A stretch of DNA of 57,311 nt from an uncultured Lachnospiraceae bacterium (GTDB taxonomy: Bacteria; Bacillota_A; Clostridia; Lachnospirales; Lachnospiraceae): the NCBI GenBank assembly GCA_947564305.1, contig CANOBT010000017.1, positions 1-57,311 of the forward strand, written 5' to 3'. Positions 1 through 7,752 of the stretch are shown piece after piece. The notes under the pieces are model-generated. The model did no database searches. It was given only the letters and a program-made list of their open reading frames with translations, and had not been told where the DNA came from. Made by a program: the position numbers and the translations under genes. Positions within the stretch are counted from its first letter, which is position 1. Each line of letters begins with the position of its first letter.

Positions 1-12
1 GCCAGAGGCATA

Positions 13-333
13 CTATGATTTAATGACCGTGATTATGATTTGTCTGGGCATGCCGGAACTGGCATCTATCCCTACGCTAGTTGTATCTGTAGTAAGAGCT
101 TGCTCTAATTCTTCCAATGATGTTACAGGATAAATCAAGTCAGACACTTGCGTCTGTGTACCTTGTGGATCATACAAATATACATGGTACAATTCGGCGT
201 TCATAAACTTTATATAACCGAAGTTAATAAATAGTGTGTAAAGGAGAAAAGAGCCAAACGCAAGCAGAAAAAATTTTCCGGCTATCATCATTTGACAGTC
301 TTTTTTGAATAGGGAACAAAAGTTTTTCCACAT
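13..333 (-). pseudogene. N-terminal part of an ABC-2 type permease, cut short
   Basis: About 106 residues can be read before a stop at 13-15. The protein begins with a short basic stretch and one membrane segment (around residues 20-40), followed by an extracytoplasmic stretch, which is how ABC-2 exporter permeases start. Such permeases are usually 250 residues or more with six membrane segments, so this is a fragment. Another frame is open from the stop to the window edge, so a frameshift is possible but cannot be proven here. Its ATG overlaps the stop of the ATPase gene (TGATG), so the two are translationally coupled. A TTG at 336 is the other possible start. Substrate unknown. Confidence 0.5.
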
Positions 334-1181
334 CAAAACAGCCCCCTTCCCGTATATTGGATAAACATATCCTCTAAAGTCGGTTCTTCCGAATGGACAC
401 TGATAATTTCATCATGTGGAAAAGGAATACCAGCTTCTAATTCCGGGGTTTCGATTGTTTTTTCTTTCCTCTTACCTTGATACAAGTAACAAATTGTAAC
501 ACGTTGATTGCTGTTTTTTTCTTTCAGTTTTTTCGGTGTGTCTAATGCTACAATGTTCCCGTTTGAAATAAATGCTACCCTATCACATAACAAGTCTGCA
601 TCCAGCATATTATGTGTGGTTAAAAATACTGTAGTACCTTTCCCTCGTTCTTCCTCTATGATCTTACGGAACAAAACCGCACCGGACGGATCAAGTCCGC
701 TGGTCGGTTCGTCCAAAAATAACAGTTTAGGATTGCTTATAAGCGCTCTTGCCATACTTACACGCTGCCGCATACCTTTTGAGTAAGAAGAAACTGGTTT
801 TCTAAGAAAGTCACGCTTAAATTCCAATGCTTCCAGCAATTCTTCAATATCCCGTAATTGGCCTGTGGGATAAAATGAGGAAAAATATTTGAGGTTATCA
901 ATAGCACTCAAGTTTGCATAGAGATAGGGAAATTCAAATAAAACGCCTATCTTCTGAAAAAAGTCCTGTGTATGCGCTGTAGCAATATCCTTTCCAAATA
1001 GTGATACTTTACCGCCGTGTCCTTTTAGAATCCCTGTGAGAATTTTTTGCGTTGTGGATTTGCCGGAACCATTGGGTCCCAAAAATCCAAAAATTTCGCC
1101 GTTCCCTACTGTAAAATCTAAGCCGTGCAATGCTTTCTTATCTTTTCCATAAGAGAAAGTCAGATTTTTGACTTCAATCAT
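333..1181 (-). CDS. ABC transporter ATP-binding protein
   Basis: A 282-residue ATPase that would power the permease encoded just downstream. Walker A (GPNGSGKST) lies at about residues 35-43, followed by a signature region (SKGMRQRVS) and Walker B (LLFLDEP). The length and the C-terminal extension fit exporters of the DrrA/CcmA type, including those used for peptide or drug resistance. Start chosen at the ATG at 1181, preceded by a GGGGG ribosome site and overlapping the stop of the small membrane protein gene (ATGA). The neighbouring two-component system and its operator suggest the transporter is induced by an envelope signal. The substrate is not visible. Confidence 0.88.
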   Translation of the reverse strand: MIEVKNLTFSYGKDKKALHGLDFTVGNGEIFGFLGPNGSGKSTTQKILTGILKGHGGKVSLFGKDIATAHTQDFFQKIGVLFEFPYLYANLSAIDNLKYFSSFYPTGQLRDIEELLEALEFKRDFLRKPVSSYSKGMRQRVSMARALISNPKLLFLDEPTSGLDPSGAVLFRKIIEEERGKGTTVFLTTHNMLDADLLCDRVAFISNGNIVALDTPKKLKEKNSNQRVTICYLYQGKRKEKTIETPELEAGIPFPHDEIISVHSEEPTLEDMFIQYTGRGLF

Positions 1182-1333
1182 TCATCATCCCCCCATTTCC
1201 CATGTTTGCTATTTTTCTTTTCCTGTTGGCGTTTGCTCCACCATTTCATAAACTTGATTTTGAAGGGGATAGTGATTATTACCACTACCACAATCAACAG
1301 CCACCAATACCATTCCAAATCTAAAAATGTCAT
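1178..1333 (-). CDS. Small single-span membrane protein (51 aa)
   Basis: A short gene with a good AAAGGAGG site seven bases before its ATG. The product has an acidic, tryptophan-rich start, one strongly hydrophobic segment (about residues 9-24, WWLLIVVVVIITI), then a basic tail (KFMKWWSKRQQEKK). It is the first gene after the regulator-binding repeats and overlaps the ATPase start by four bases, so it belongs to the transporter operon. It could be an accessory subunit or a sensor peptide for the exporter. I do not recognise the family. The longer open frame upstream of this ATG has no ribosome site and runs through the operator. Confidence 0.7.
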   Translation of the reverse strand: MTFLDLEWYWWLLIVVVVIITIPFKIKFMKWWSKRQQEKKNSKHGKWGDDE

Positions 1334-1371
1334 AAATAATCCTCCTTTATTTTGGGTCCTGCCCTTTGGTG

Positions 1372-1430
1372 ATATGACTTTAAGAAAATGAGGTGAAGTT
1401 GGTGTGAGGTTGATGTGAAGTTGGTGTGAA
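1372..1430 (-). promoter_or_regulatory. Four tandem 11-bp repeats (response-regulator operator) and -10 element
   Basis: On the minus strand, four copies with an exact 11-base period read TTCACACCAAC, TTCACATCAAC, CTCACACCAAC and TTCACCTCATT (plus positions 1387-1430). Eleven-base direct repeats, one helical turn each, are typical binding sites of OmpR/PhoB-family regulators. A TCATAT -10-like element lies nine bases further (1372-1377), so a bound activator would replace the -35 contact. The array lies between the kinase gene and the small membrane protein/ABC genes. The regulator encoded at 2564-3232 is the obvious candidate ligand. Confidence 0.7.
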
Positions 1431-1490
1431 ATAAAAATAGTTCTGCTCCCAATTATAGAAAACAGAACCACAAAAAGTGATAATAACGTC

Positions 1491-2567
1491 TTATTTAACT
1501 GTAGGAATGGAAAAGTAAAATTGAACACCATCTGTAAGATTTTTAACACCATAGTTCAATTCCTGCATAGACAGAACTTGTGCAACAATCGCAAGTCCCA
1601 GCCCAGAACCTCTGTACGCCGAACGATTATCACGATAAAACTTTTCCCATATCTTCTTCAAGTTTTCCTTTGGGATAAGACAACCTTGATTATATACGGA
1701 AAAATGCAATTCCCCACTTTTGTCTATAAGGCATAATTTCAAGATACCTCCCGGTTGTATGTTTTTTTTGGCATTGATAATGAGATTGTTTAAGACTTGC
1801 TCCATTCGTAGTTTATCTGTATGAACAAAAACTTTATGGTCGGGAAGCTCATATTGCAATTCAAAATTAACATCCGGCGTATCAATCAGTAACCGTCCGG
1901 CAACTGTTTCTAAAAGTTCAACAAAGTCAAAGCGTTCGGGGGAAAGTTGAACAGCCCCGGTTTCTAATGCAGACAAATCTAACAGAGTCGTAATCAGATT
2001 ATTCATTCGTTCTGTTTCCGATATGATTATTTCTGCATATCTTTGTTTTTTTATTTCATCTTTTTCGTCTTGATACCCCTCCGCGTAAGCCCTTATGATC
2101 CCTAAAGGGGTTTTCATTTCATGGGATAAACTATCTACTAATTCTTTACGCTCTGCTAACAATATGCGTTCCTGCTCGACATCTTTTTCAAGCTGCTTAT
2201 TTGCCTCCTCTAACTTTATAAGAGCTTTTTGTAAATTTTCAGCCATGAAATTCAGATTTTTAGAAAGTCGTCCAAATTCATCATTCGTCATAACATCACA
2301 GGTCGAAGAAAAATCTAAATCAGCCATTCTTTTTGCTGCTTGTTCTAATTTAGCAATAGGTTTGGAAATAAAGCAGCTCATTAAAAAATCAACTGCAAAA
2401 ATCAGCAGCACTACAAAAACAGTCCAAATAGAAAGTGAAGTGTTGGGTGAAAATGGTAATTTGGTCGAAAATATATATGAAATAATAAGAATAGCACCTA
2501 TAACTTTAGACGTTAAAAGTATTTTTTTCCGTATGGAATGAACGCTCAAAGTATCATTATTTTTCAT
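1491..2567 (-). CDS. Sensor histidine kinase, VanS-like
   Basis: A 358-residue membrane kinase. Two membrane segments (about 16-34 and 46-66) enclose only about ten outside residues, so the sensor is very small and may read the membrane or the adjacent transporter. A HAMP domain (about 67-120), a HisKA dimerisation helix with the phospho-accepting His149 (SHEMKTPLG), an N box (NLIINAKKN) and a G2 box (GSGLGLAIV) follow. Its ATG overlaps the regulator's stop (ATGA). The pair should phosphorylate and control the operator at 1387-1430 and hence the exporter. Confidence 0.88.
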   Translation of the reverse strand: MKNNDTLSVHSIRKKILLTSKVIGAILIISYIFSTKLPFSPNTSLSIWTVFVVLLIFAVDFLMSCFISKPIAKLEQAAKRMADLDFSSTCDVMTNDEFGRLSKNLNFMAENLQKALIKLEEANKQLEKDVEQERILLAERKELVDSLSHEMKTPLGIIRAYAEGYQDEKDEIKKQRYAEIIISETERMNNLITTLLDLSALETGAVQLSPERFDFVELLETVAGRLLIDTPDVNFELQYELPDHKVFVHTDKLRMEQVLNNLIINAKKNIQPGGILKLCLIDKSGELHFSVYNQGCLIPKENLKKIWEKFYRDNRSAYRGSGLGLAIVAQVLSMQELNYGVKNLTDGVQFYFSIPTVK

Positions 2568-3232
2568 ACTGTCACCTCTAATTTATAGCCGGAGCGGATA
2601 AGCGTTACAATATGCTTACCCTCACTTCCCAACTTTTGCCGCAATGTTTTGATATGGGTATCTACAGTACGGGTAGTTCCCTCAAAATCATATCCCCAAA
2701 TTCTGTTTAGCAACTGTTCACGGGTAAAAATCTGTCCGGGGTTCATCATAAAAAAATAGAGCAGTTCGTATTCTTTGTGAGTAAGTTTAATTTCCTGCCC
2801 ATCTAAAAACACTTTATGTGAGGACGGCATAACGGAAATTTTTCCTATACTCAATGTTTCTAATGGTTCAGAGGAAGAACGACGGAGAAGCGCATTAACT
2901 TTAGCCGCTAAGACCTTTGGACTGAAAGGTTTTGTTGTGTAATCGTCAGCACCATATTCATACCCTTTCAATTTGTCACTTTCTTCGCTTTTTGCTGTCA
3001 GCATGATAATAGGCATATTACTCATTTCCCGTGCCATTTTACAAACAGTAAACCCGTCCATGTGGGGCATCATAATATCCAATATCATTAAGTCCATTGG
3101 ATTATTTTTCAATATCATTAAAGCATCTATCCCGTCGTCAGCAGTAAAACAGGTATGCCCGCCTTTTTTGATATAGTCGGCAATAATATCCTGCATATTT
3201 TTTTCATCTTCTACAATTAAAATGTTCGCCAT
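2564..3232 (-). CDS. OmpR/VanR-family response regulator
   Basis: A 222-residue regulator with a receiver domain (acidic pair at residues 9-10, phospho-acceptor Asp52, conserved Lys around 101) and a C-terminal winged helix (about 125-222). I chose the ATG at 3232 (MANILIVEDE), because the receiver fold begins there and an AAAGGA site precedes it. The open frame runs back to 3298 but that stretch has no domain. The gene follows rsgA by 65 bases and is coupled to the kinase. Probable target: the four 11-bp repeats upstream of the ABC genes. Confidence 0.9.
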   Translation of the reverse strand: MANILIVEDEKNMQDIIADYIKKGGHTCFTADDGIDALMILKNNPMDLMILDIMMPHMDGFTVCKMAREMSNMPIIMLTAKSEESDKLKGYEYGADDYTTKPFSPKVLAAKVNALLRRSSSEPLETLSIGKISVMPSSHKVFLDGQEIKLTHKEYELLYFFMMNPGQIFTREQLLNRIWGYDFEGTTRTVDTHIKTLRQKLGSEGKHIVTLIRSGYKLEVTV

Positions 3233-3297
3233 GAAATTATTCCTTTCCATTAGATTTACGCCGTTTGTCTGTCGTAGTCCAGCTATACTCCCTTTCA

Positions 3298-4359
3298 TTA
3301 CCGTCTGAGCGGCATTTTTTTAATCAGCTTGGAAATTTCCTTTTCCCGTTTTCCTTTTGCAATCATGTAGCTTTCCTTATCTTCGATATAATCATTTTCC
3401 GCTTTCAGCTTCTGATAAGACTGCCAGCGTTCTATCTGCAATTCTCCTGTTTCCAGTGCTTTTTGAATGGCACATCCCGGCTCGTTTGTGTGGGTACAGT
3501 TACGGAATTTACACTGAGAAGCAAGCTTTTCAATATCTGTAAAGGTTCTTTCAATTCCTGTATCATTATCCCACATTCCAAATTCACGCATACCCGGAGT
3601 ATCAATTACCATGCCACCTGACGGGAGCAGAAACAATTCTCTGTGTGTAGTAGTATGTCTGCCTTTATCATCATTGCGAAGTCCATTCGTTTTTAGTTGC
3701 TCTTTACCCAATAGGCAATTGATAAGAGTAGATTTTCCCACGCCGGAAGAACCGATAAACGCAGTCGTTTTGCCATCCGAAATAAATGGCAGAAGTTCCT
3801 TGTATCCATTTTCTTCTGTTGAAGTAGTAACCAAAATATCCACCCCAAAAGCAATCGAAGATACTTCCGCAAGTTTATGTTCCAAATCATCACACAAATC
3901 CGATTTTGTCAGCACCACAACCGGCATAGCACCGCTGTCCCACGCAATCGAAATATATCGTTCCAATCGTCTAAGGTTAAAATCATTGTTCAATGCCATG
4001 CACAAAAATGCAATGTCAATGTTTGCAGCAACCACCTGCTCCTGCTGTGATTCTCCAGCCGCTTTTCGGATAAAAGCACTTTTTCGCGGCAGCAGCGTTT
4101 CGATAATTGCACTGTTGCCGGATTCGTTCCAATTTACCAGTACAAAATCGCCAACAGCAGGGTAGTCAGAAGAAACTGTAGTTTGAAACCGGAACTTTCC
4201 GGATACTTCCGCCATTTTCTCTCCTTTGTCCGATATGATTCGATAGAACCCTTTTTCCTGTGTAAGAACACGAGCTGGGGCTAATTGATTATCTTGTGGG
4301 ATTTCATTTGAAAACATTTCGGAGAATCCGTATTTTTTTATGTTAATTAAATTGTCCAC
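3298..4359 (-). CDS. rsgA: Ribosome small-subunit-dependent GTPase A (extra copy)
   Basis: A 353-residue circularly permuted GTPase that acts late in 30S subunit maturation. An N-terminal OB-fold (to about 110) precedes G4 (TKSD, 151-154), G1 (GSSGVGKS, 203-210) and G3 (DTPG, 253-256). The RsgA zinc site follows as C283-x4-C288-x-H290-x5-C296. Start taken as GTG at 4359, which has an AGAAAGGA site; the open frame extends to 4452 without one. The housekeeping rsgA normally sits beside a PrkC-type kinase. Here it sits behind a TetR regulator, so this may be a conditionally expressed paralogue, perhaps a ribosome-stress or drug-response copy (inference). Confidence 0.9.
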   Translation of the reverse strand: MDNLINIKKYGFSEMFSNEIPQDNQLAPARVLTQEKGFYRIISDKGEKMAEVSGKFRFQTTVSSDYPAVGDFVLVNWNESGNSAIIETLLPRKSAFIRKAAGESQQEQVVAANIDIAFLCMALNNDFNLRRLERYISIAWDSGAMPVVVLTKSDLCDDLEHKLAEVSSIAFGVDILVTTSTEENGYKELLPFISDGKTTAFIGSSGVGKSTLINCLLGKEQLKTNGLRNDDKGRHTTTHRELFLLPSGGMVIDTPGMREFGMWDNDTGIERTFTDIEKLASQCKFRNCTHTNEPGCAIQKALETGELQIERWQSYQKLKAENDYIEDKESYMIAKGKREKEISKLIKKMPLRR

Positions 4360-4390
4360 TATAATTTCCTTTCTGCTGTGAGTTAGGTTT

Positions 4391-5011
4391 TTATGAAAAA
4401 TATTTTTGAAAAAAATCGTCGATATAATACATATAGCTTTTGGCAATTTCATCTTTTTTCTCTTTACAATCTACTCCATCTGACATACTGAGAAGAAGAT
4501 AAAAGGGGGAATAGAACTCAACTGCTAACGCATGGGGAGATGGCAATAGTTTCTCTTGTTTCTTTGATATTTCACGCAACAAATTTTCAATATAATCCAA
4601 AGGTCCGCTGACAAGAACTTTCTGATATAAGGCACTCATTTCTGGGGATTTGTATTGTTCCAGAGTAATCATTTTACGAAAATTGCAGGCAATTTCATCT
4701 TCACTCCAATAATGGAATTGCGCTTTCATATAATTGCCTAAACTTTCTGCTGATATATTAGAAAAAGCTTCTGGCATTTCTGAATAATCTTTTTCTGGAA
4801 CACCGTTTTTTTGAGAACGCTCTACATCCAGTTGGCAAACATATTCAAATATACAGTTAAAAATGTCTCTCTTGTTTTTATAATGCTTATATAATGCCCC
4901 TTTAGTCATGCCCAATGCTCCTGCAATCTGACTTACAGATACCGCCTCATACCCATTGACAGAAAATAGCTGTAAAGCAGCCACTAATATTTTTTCCTTC
5001 GTATTTTTCAT
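4391..5011 (-). CDS. TetR/AcrR-family regulator
   Basis: A protein of about 206 residues with an N-terminal TetR helix-turn-helix (about 8-55; VSQIAGALGMTKGALYKHYKNK) and a helical ligand-binding C-terminal domain of no recognisable specificity. Two ATGs lie in tandem (5014 and 5011). I prefer 5011 because it gives a five-base spacing from GGGAGG. Its promoter contains a perfect inverted repeat, so it very likely represses itself and the rsgA gene 31 bases downstream. Confidence 0.88.
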   Translation of the reverse strand: MKNTKEKILVAALQLFSVNGYEAVSVSQIAGALGMTKGALYKHYKNKRDIFNCIFEYVCQLDVERSQKNGVPEKDYSEMPEAFSNISAESLGNYMKAQFHYWSEDEIACNFRKMITLEQYKSPEMSALYQKVLVSGPLDYIENLLREISKKQEKLLPSPHALAVEFYSPFYLLLSMSDGVDCKEKKDEIAKSYMYYIDDFFQKYFS

Positions 5012-5026
5012 CATAGCCTCCCGTTA

Positions 5027-5077
5027 GTAAACGACTGTTCACTTATATAGTATAGTGAACAGTCGTTTACTTGTCAA
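5027..5077 (-). promoter_or_regulatory. TetR-type double operator in a consensus sigma-A promoter
   Basis: Two perfect 17-base inverted arms (GTAAACGACTGTTCACT at 5027-5043 and its complement at 5054-5070) are separated by ten AT bases. On the minus strand, a TTGACA -35 (5072-5077) and a TATACT -10 (5049-5054) are exactly 17 bases apart. One arm fills the spacer and the other lies just past the start point. Each arm is itself partly palindromic (GTAAAC with GTGAAC), so it could hold one TetR dimer each. This is a textbook autorepression layout for the TetR gene at 4391-5011. Confidence 0.88.
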
Positions 5078-5102
5078 GTATTAAAATATATTCCAACAAC
5101 AT

Positions 5103-5126
5103 AAAAAGTCCCTTCCGGGACTTTTT
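5103..5126. terminator. Bidirectional intrinsic terminator
   Basis: AAAAAGTCCC, loop TTCC, GGGACTTTTT: a ten-base perfect stem with A/T runs on both sides. It lies 31 bases after the stop of the GH2 gene on the minus strand and insulates that gene from the TetR promoter. Confidence 0.85.
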
Positions 5127-5156
5127 ATGCAGCCTAACCAATCGGGATTACACACA

Positions 5157-7586
5157 TCACTCCTTACAAGGAATCTCCACAACATAACTCCTCTTACTGT
5201 CTGTCACCGTCAGTTTCACCATACCAGCTTCCCCGGCCCGTACAACCGCCATAGCCTCTCCATAATAGGTGTCCACCGTATCCTGTGCGTAATTTCCTTT
5301 TACATAAGCATTTGCGCTGCCAAGTCCCATCAGGACCCCGTTTTCCACCGATACTTTCAACTGTTCCCGCACCATCGGTTTCCAAATTCCCTGCGCATCT
5401 GTATATTGAAGAGGAATGAATACCAACTTGCCTGGCTTTACTTCCTGCTCCTCCGGGCGAATCTGAAGCCGGGTATCTTCTCCTGCTGTTTTTAAAGTCT
5501 GGCGGCCAATCTCTCTGCCCATCCCGTCGTAGGATACGGCTGTAATCTCTCCATCCTCATACGGGATTTTGAATACTCTGCGGCATGTATTCTTATAGCT
5601 CTTTCTGCCTGCAGCCTTCCGATTCACCAGCAGTTCCACTTCTGCCGCCCTTGCATACACTTCAACCGTGGCTGTCTGGCCCGTACACCCATGCCATGAC
5701 CAGCTTTCCAACGCTTTGGTCAACTGCCACCCTGTAAGGTTCAACTTTTCCTTCTGATATACTGGATTTACTGCAATAATCGGCCCCGCTTCCTGTTCAA
5801 AGGCAACTCTGGTAAATGCTGCCTCTGCCCGTGGTTTTCCAAGTAAATCCACACGTCCATTGCCTCCCGTCATGCGGCCGCAAGGACTTTCTTCCTTGTA
5901 ATCCGAATATTCCGCGGCCCCGTCGCCTGTCTCTCCGATGTAATCCATACCGGCCCAGACAAAATCTCCCAGAATCCGGGGATGCCTCTTCGCTTTCTCC
6001 CAGAAGGAATAGGCATCCTTACAGAACGTCTCGGTTCCTAAAATCAATCTGTCCGGATATTTTTTCAAATCATGCAGATAACGGAAAATACCATAATTGT
6101 ATCCCGCAATATCCATATTGGCAAATGCATCCTTCGTTTTCAAATCACAAGGGTAAAGGGTGGCTCCGCATTTCATGAAATAATCCCCTGCAAGGCATGC
6201 CAGTGTATTATAAAATTCACTTCCTACCGGCTTTTTCTTTTTCCCTGCATCTGCCTTCTTCTGTGCTTCCTGTGCATTCTTTTGTGCTGCCTGGGCGTTC
6301 TTCTTCGCCTTATCGTCACTGTAGACACCGAAGCCAATAGAGCTTAAGAAGTTAAAGAAAATATTAATCCCACAGGTCACCGGCCGGGTTTCATCCAGGG
6401 AATGAAGATACCGAGTAAACTGTCCTGTCAGCTCGATTCCCTTTTTCTGAGCGGTCTCCGATACCTCGTTTCCAGTGGAATACATGATCACAGACGGATG
6501 GTTGTAATCCTTTTCCACCATGTCCTTTAAATCTTGCTTCCACCAACGCGGAAGATGCTCCACATAGTCATGCTCCGTCTTGTGGATATACCATACATCC
6601 ACATATTCATCCATCATCAGCATACCTACCCGATCGCAGGCGTCCAAAATGGCTTTGGAACAGGGATTGTGTGCGGAGCGCAGGGCATTGTATCCCTGTT
6701 CCTTCAGAATCCGCACCTTTCGCTCCTCTGCTTCCGGAAATGCACAGGCTCCCAAGATTCCGTTGTCGTGATGGATGCAGGCGCCGCGCAAAATCACACG
6801 TTTTCCATTGATTGCAAGTCCTGCCTCTTTGTTCCATTCCAGAAGCCGGATACCAAAATGTTCTTCCACAACGTCTTCCCCGAACGTCACTTTACAGCGA
6901 TACAGATTGGGTGTATCACAGCTCCAGAGTTTTGCGTAAGGGATGGGGAACTGGACTGCCGCGCAGTATTCTGATTCTTTTGCGGCTGATGTCTCCACTT
7001 GCTGCACTGCCACACCCTGCCCATTGTCGTCAAAAATCTCAATCTGCACCATACCGCTTACAGAAGTCTTCACATCTGCCTCTATAACCGCAGGTTCATA
7101 ACTGATGGTATGAATCCGCACACCGTTGACTGGGATATGTTTTTCCTCACCAATCCATAGAGATACCGGGCGGTAGATTCCGGTTCCCGGATACCAACGG
7201 CTGTTAGGCTGATCTGAATTGCAGGCAATCACCCGGATTTCATTTTCCTTTCCATAAAGGAGTTCTTCCTTCGTATCTACGTAAAAGTTGGTATAACCAT
7301 AAGGACGGGACAGAACCTTCTTCCCATTGAGATACACTTCTGCATTGTGGTAGACCCCTTCAAATTCTATGAGGACCTTTTTGTCCCGATATTCTTCCGG
7401 CACAAAAAATAACTTTTTATATTCATAATCTCCGCCAACAAACCAGCCAATATTGTTTTCTCCCTGGCTCGCCTCTGAACGCTCCTCTGACCACATCGCA
7501 TCGTGAGGCAGCGTCACAGAATGCTTCGTGTCATCACGTGTCAGGCATCTACAGGTCCATCCCTCGTTAAAATCTACTTTTTTCAT
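5157..7586 (-). CDS. Glycoside hydrolase family 2 (beta-galactosidase-like) with a lysine/alanine-rich insert
   Basis: An 809-residue enzyme with no signal peptide, so cytoplasmic. It has an N-terminal jelly-roll sugar-binding domain, an immunoglobulin-like domain, a TIM barrel, then DUF4982-like and further beta domains. The GH2 acid/base is Glu374 (TGNEVSE) and the nucleophile is probably Glu519 (GTETF). Between them, at about residues 424-452, is a low-complexity KAKKNAQAAQKN-type stretch that is foreign to the barrel and probably an exposed helical loop. Start taken at the ATG at 7586 (MKKVDFNEGW) with an AGAAAGGG site rather than the longer frame to 7625. It probably releases beta-galactosides or beta-glucuronides; the precise sugar cannot be told. 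Confidence 0.85.
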   Translation of the reverse strand: MKKVDFNEGWTCRCLTRDDTKHSVTLPHDAMWSEERSEASQGENNIGWFVGGDYEYKKLFFVPEEYRDKKVLIEFEGVYHNAEVYLNGKKVLSRPYGYTNFYVDTKEELLYGKENEIRVIACNSDQPNSRWYPGTGIYRPVSLWIGEEKHIPVNGVRIHTISYEPAVIEADVKTSVSGMVQIEIFDDNGQGVAVQQVETSAAKESEYCAAVQFPIPYAKLWSCDTPNLYRCKVTFGEDVVEEHFGIRLLEWNKEAGLAINGKRVILRGACIHHDNGILGACAFPEAEERKVRILKEQGYNALRSAHNPCSKAILDACDRVGMLMMDEYVDVWYIHKTEHDYVEHLPRWWKQDLKDMVEKDYNHPSVIMYSTGNEVSETAQKKGIELTGQFTRYLHSLDETRPVTCGINIFFNFLSSIGFGVYSDDKAKKNAQAAQKNAQEAQKKADAGKKKKPVGSEFYNTLACLAGDYFMKCGATLYPCDLKTKDAFANMDIAGYNYGIFRYLHDLKKYPDRLILGTETFCKDAYSFWEKAKRHPRILGDFVWAGMDYIGETGDGAAEYSDYKEESPCGRMTGGNGRVDLLGKPRAEAAFTRVAFEQEAGPIIAVNPVYQKEKLNLTGWQLTKALESWSWHGCTGQTATVEVYARAAEVELLVNRKAAGRKSYKNTCRRVFKIPYEDGEITAVSYDGMGREIGRQTLKTAGEDTRLQIRPEEQEVKPGKLVFIPLQYTDAQGIWKPMVREQLKVSVENGVLMGLGSANAYVKGNYAQDTVDTYYGEAMAVVRAGEAGMVKLTVTDSKRSYVVEIPCKE

Positions 7587-7752
7587 CTTATGCACCCTTT
7601 CTGTTTTAACCGATTTACGAAACAAATGTACTACTGTAAGTGTACCATGAACATAAGTATGAAAAACAATGCTCCACGTGAATTGACTGTTTTTTTACGT
7701 TAATGTCAGTTTTTGAGCAAATCTGTGACGCGGGCTATTCGATAGATTTCCT

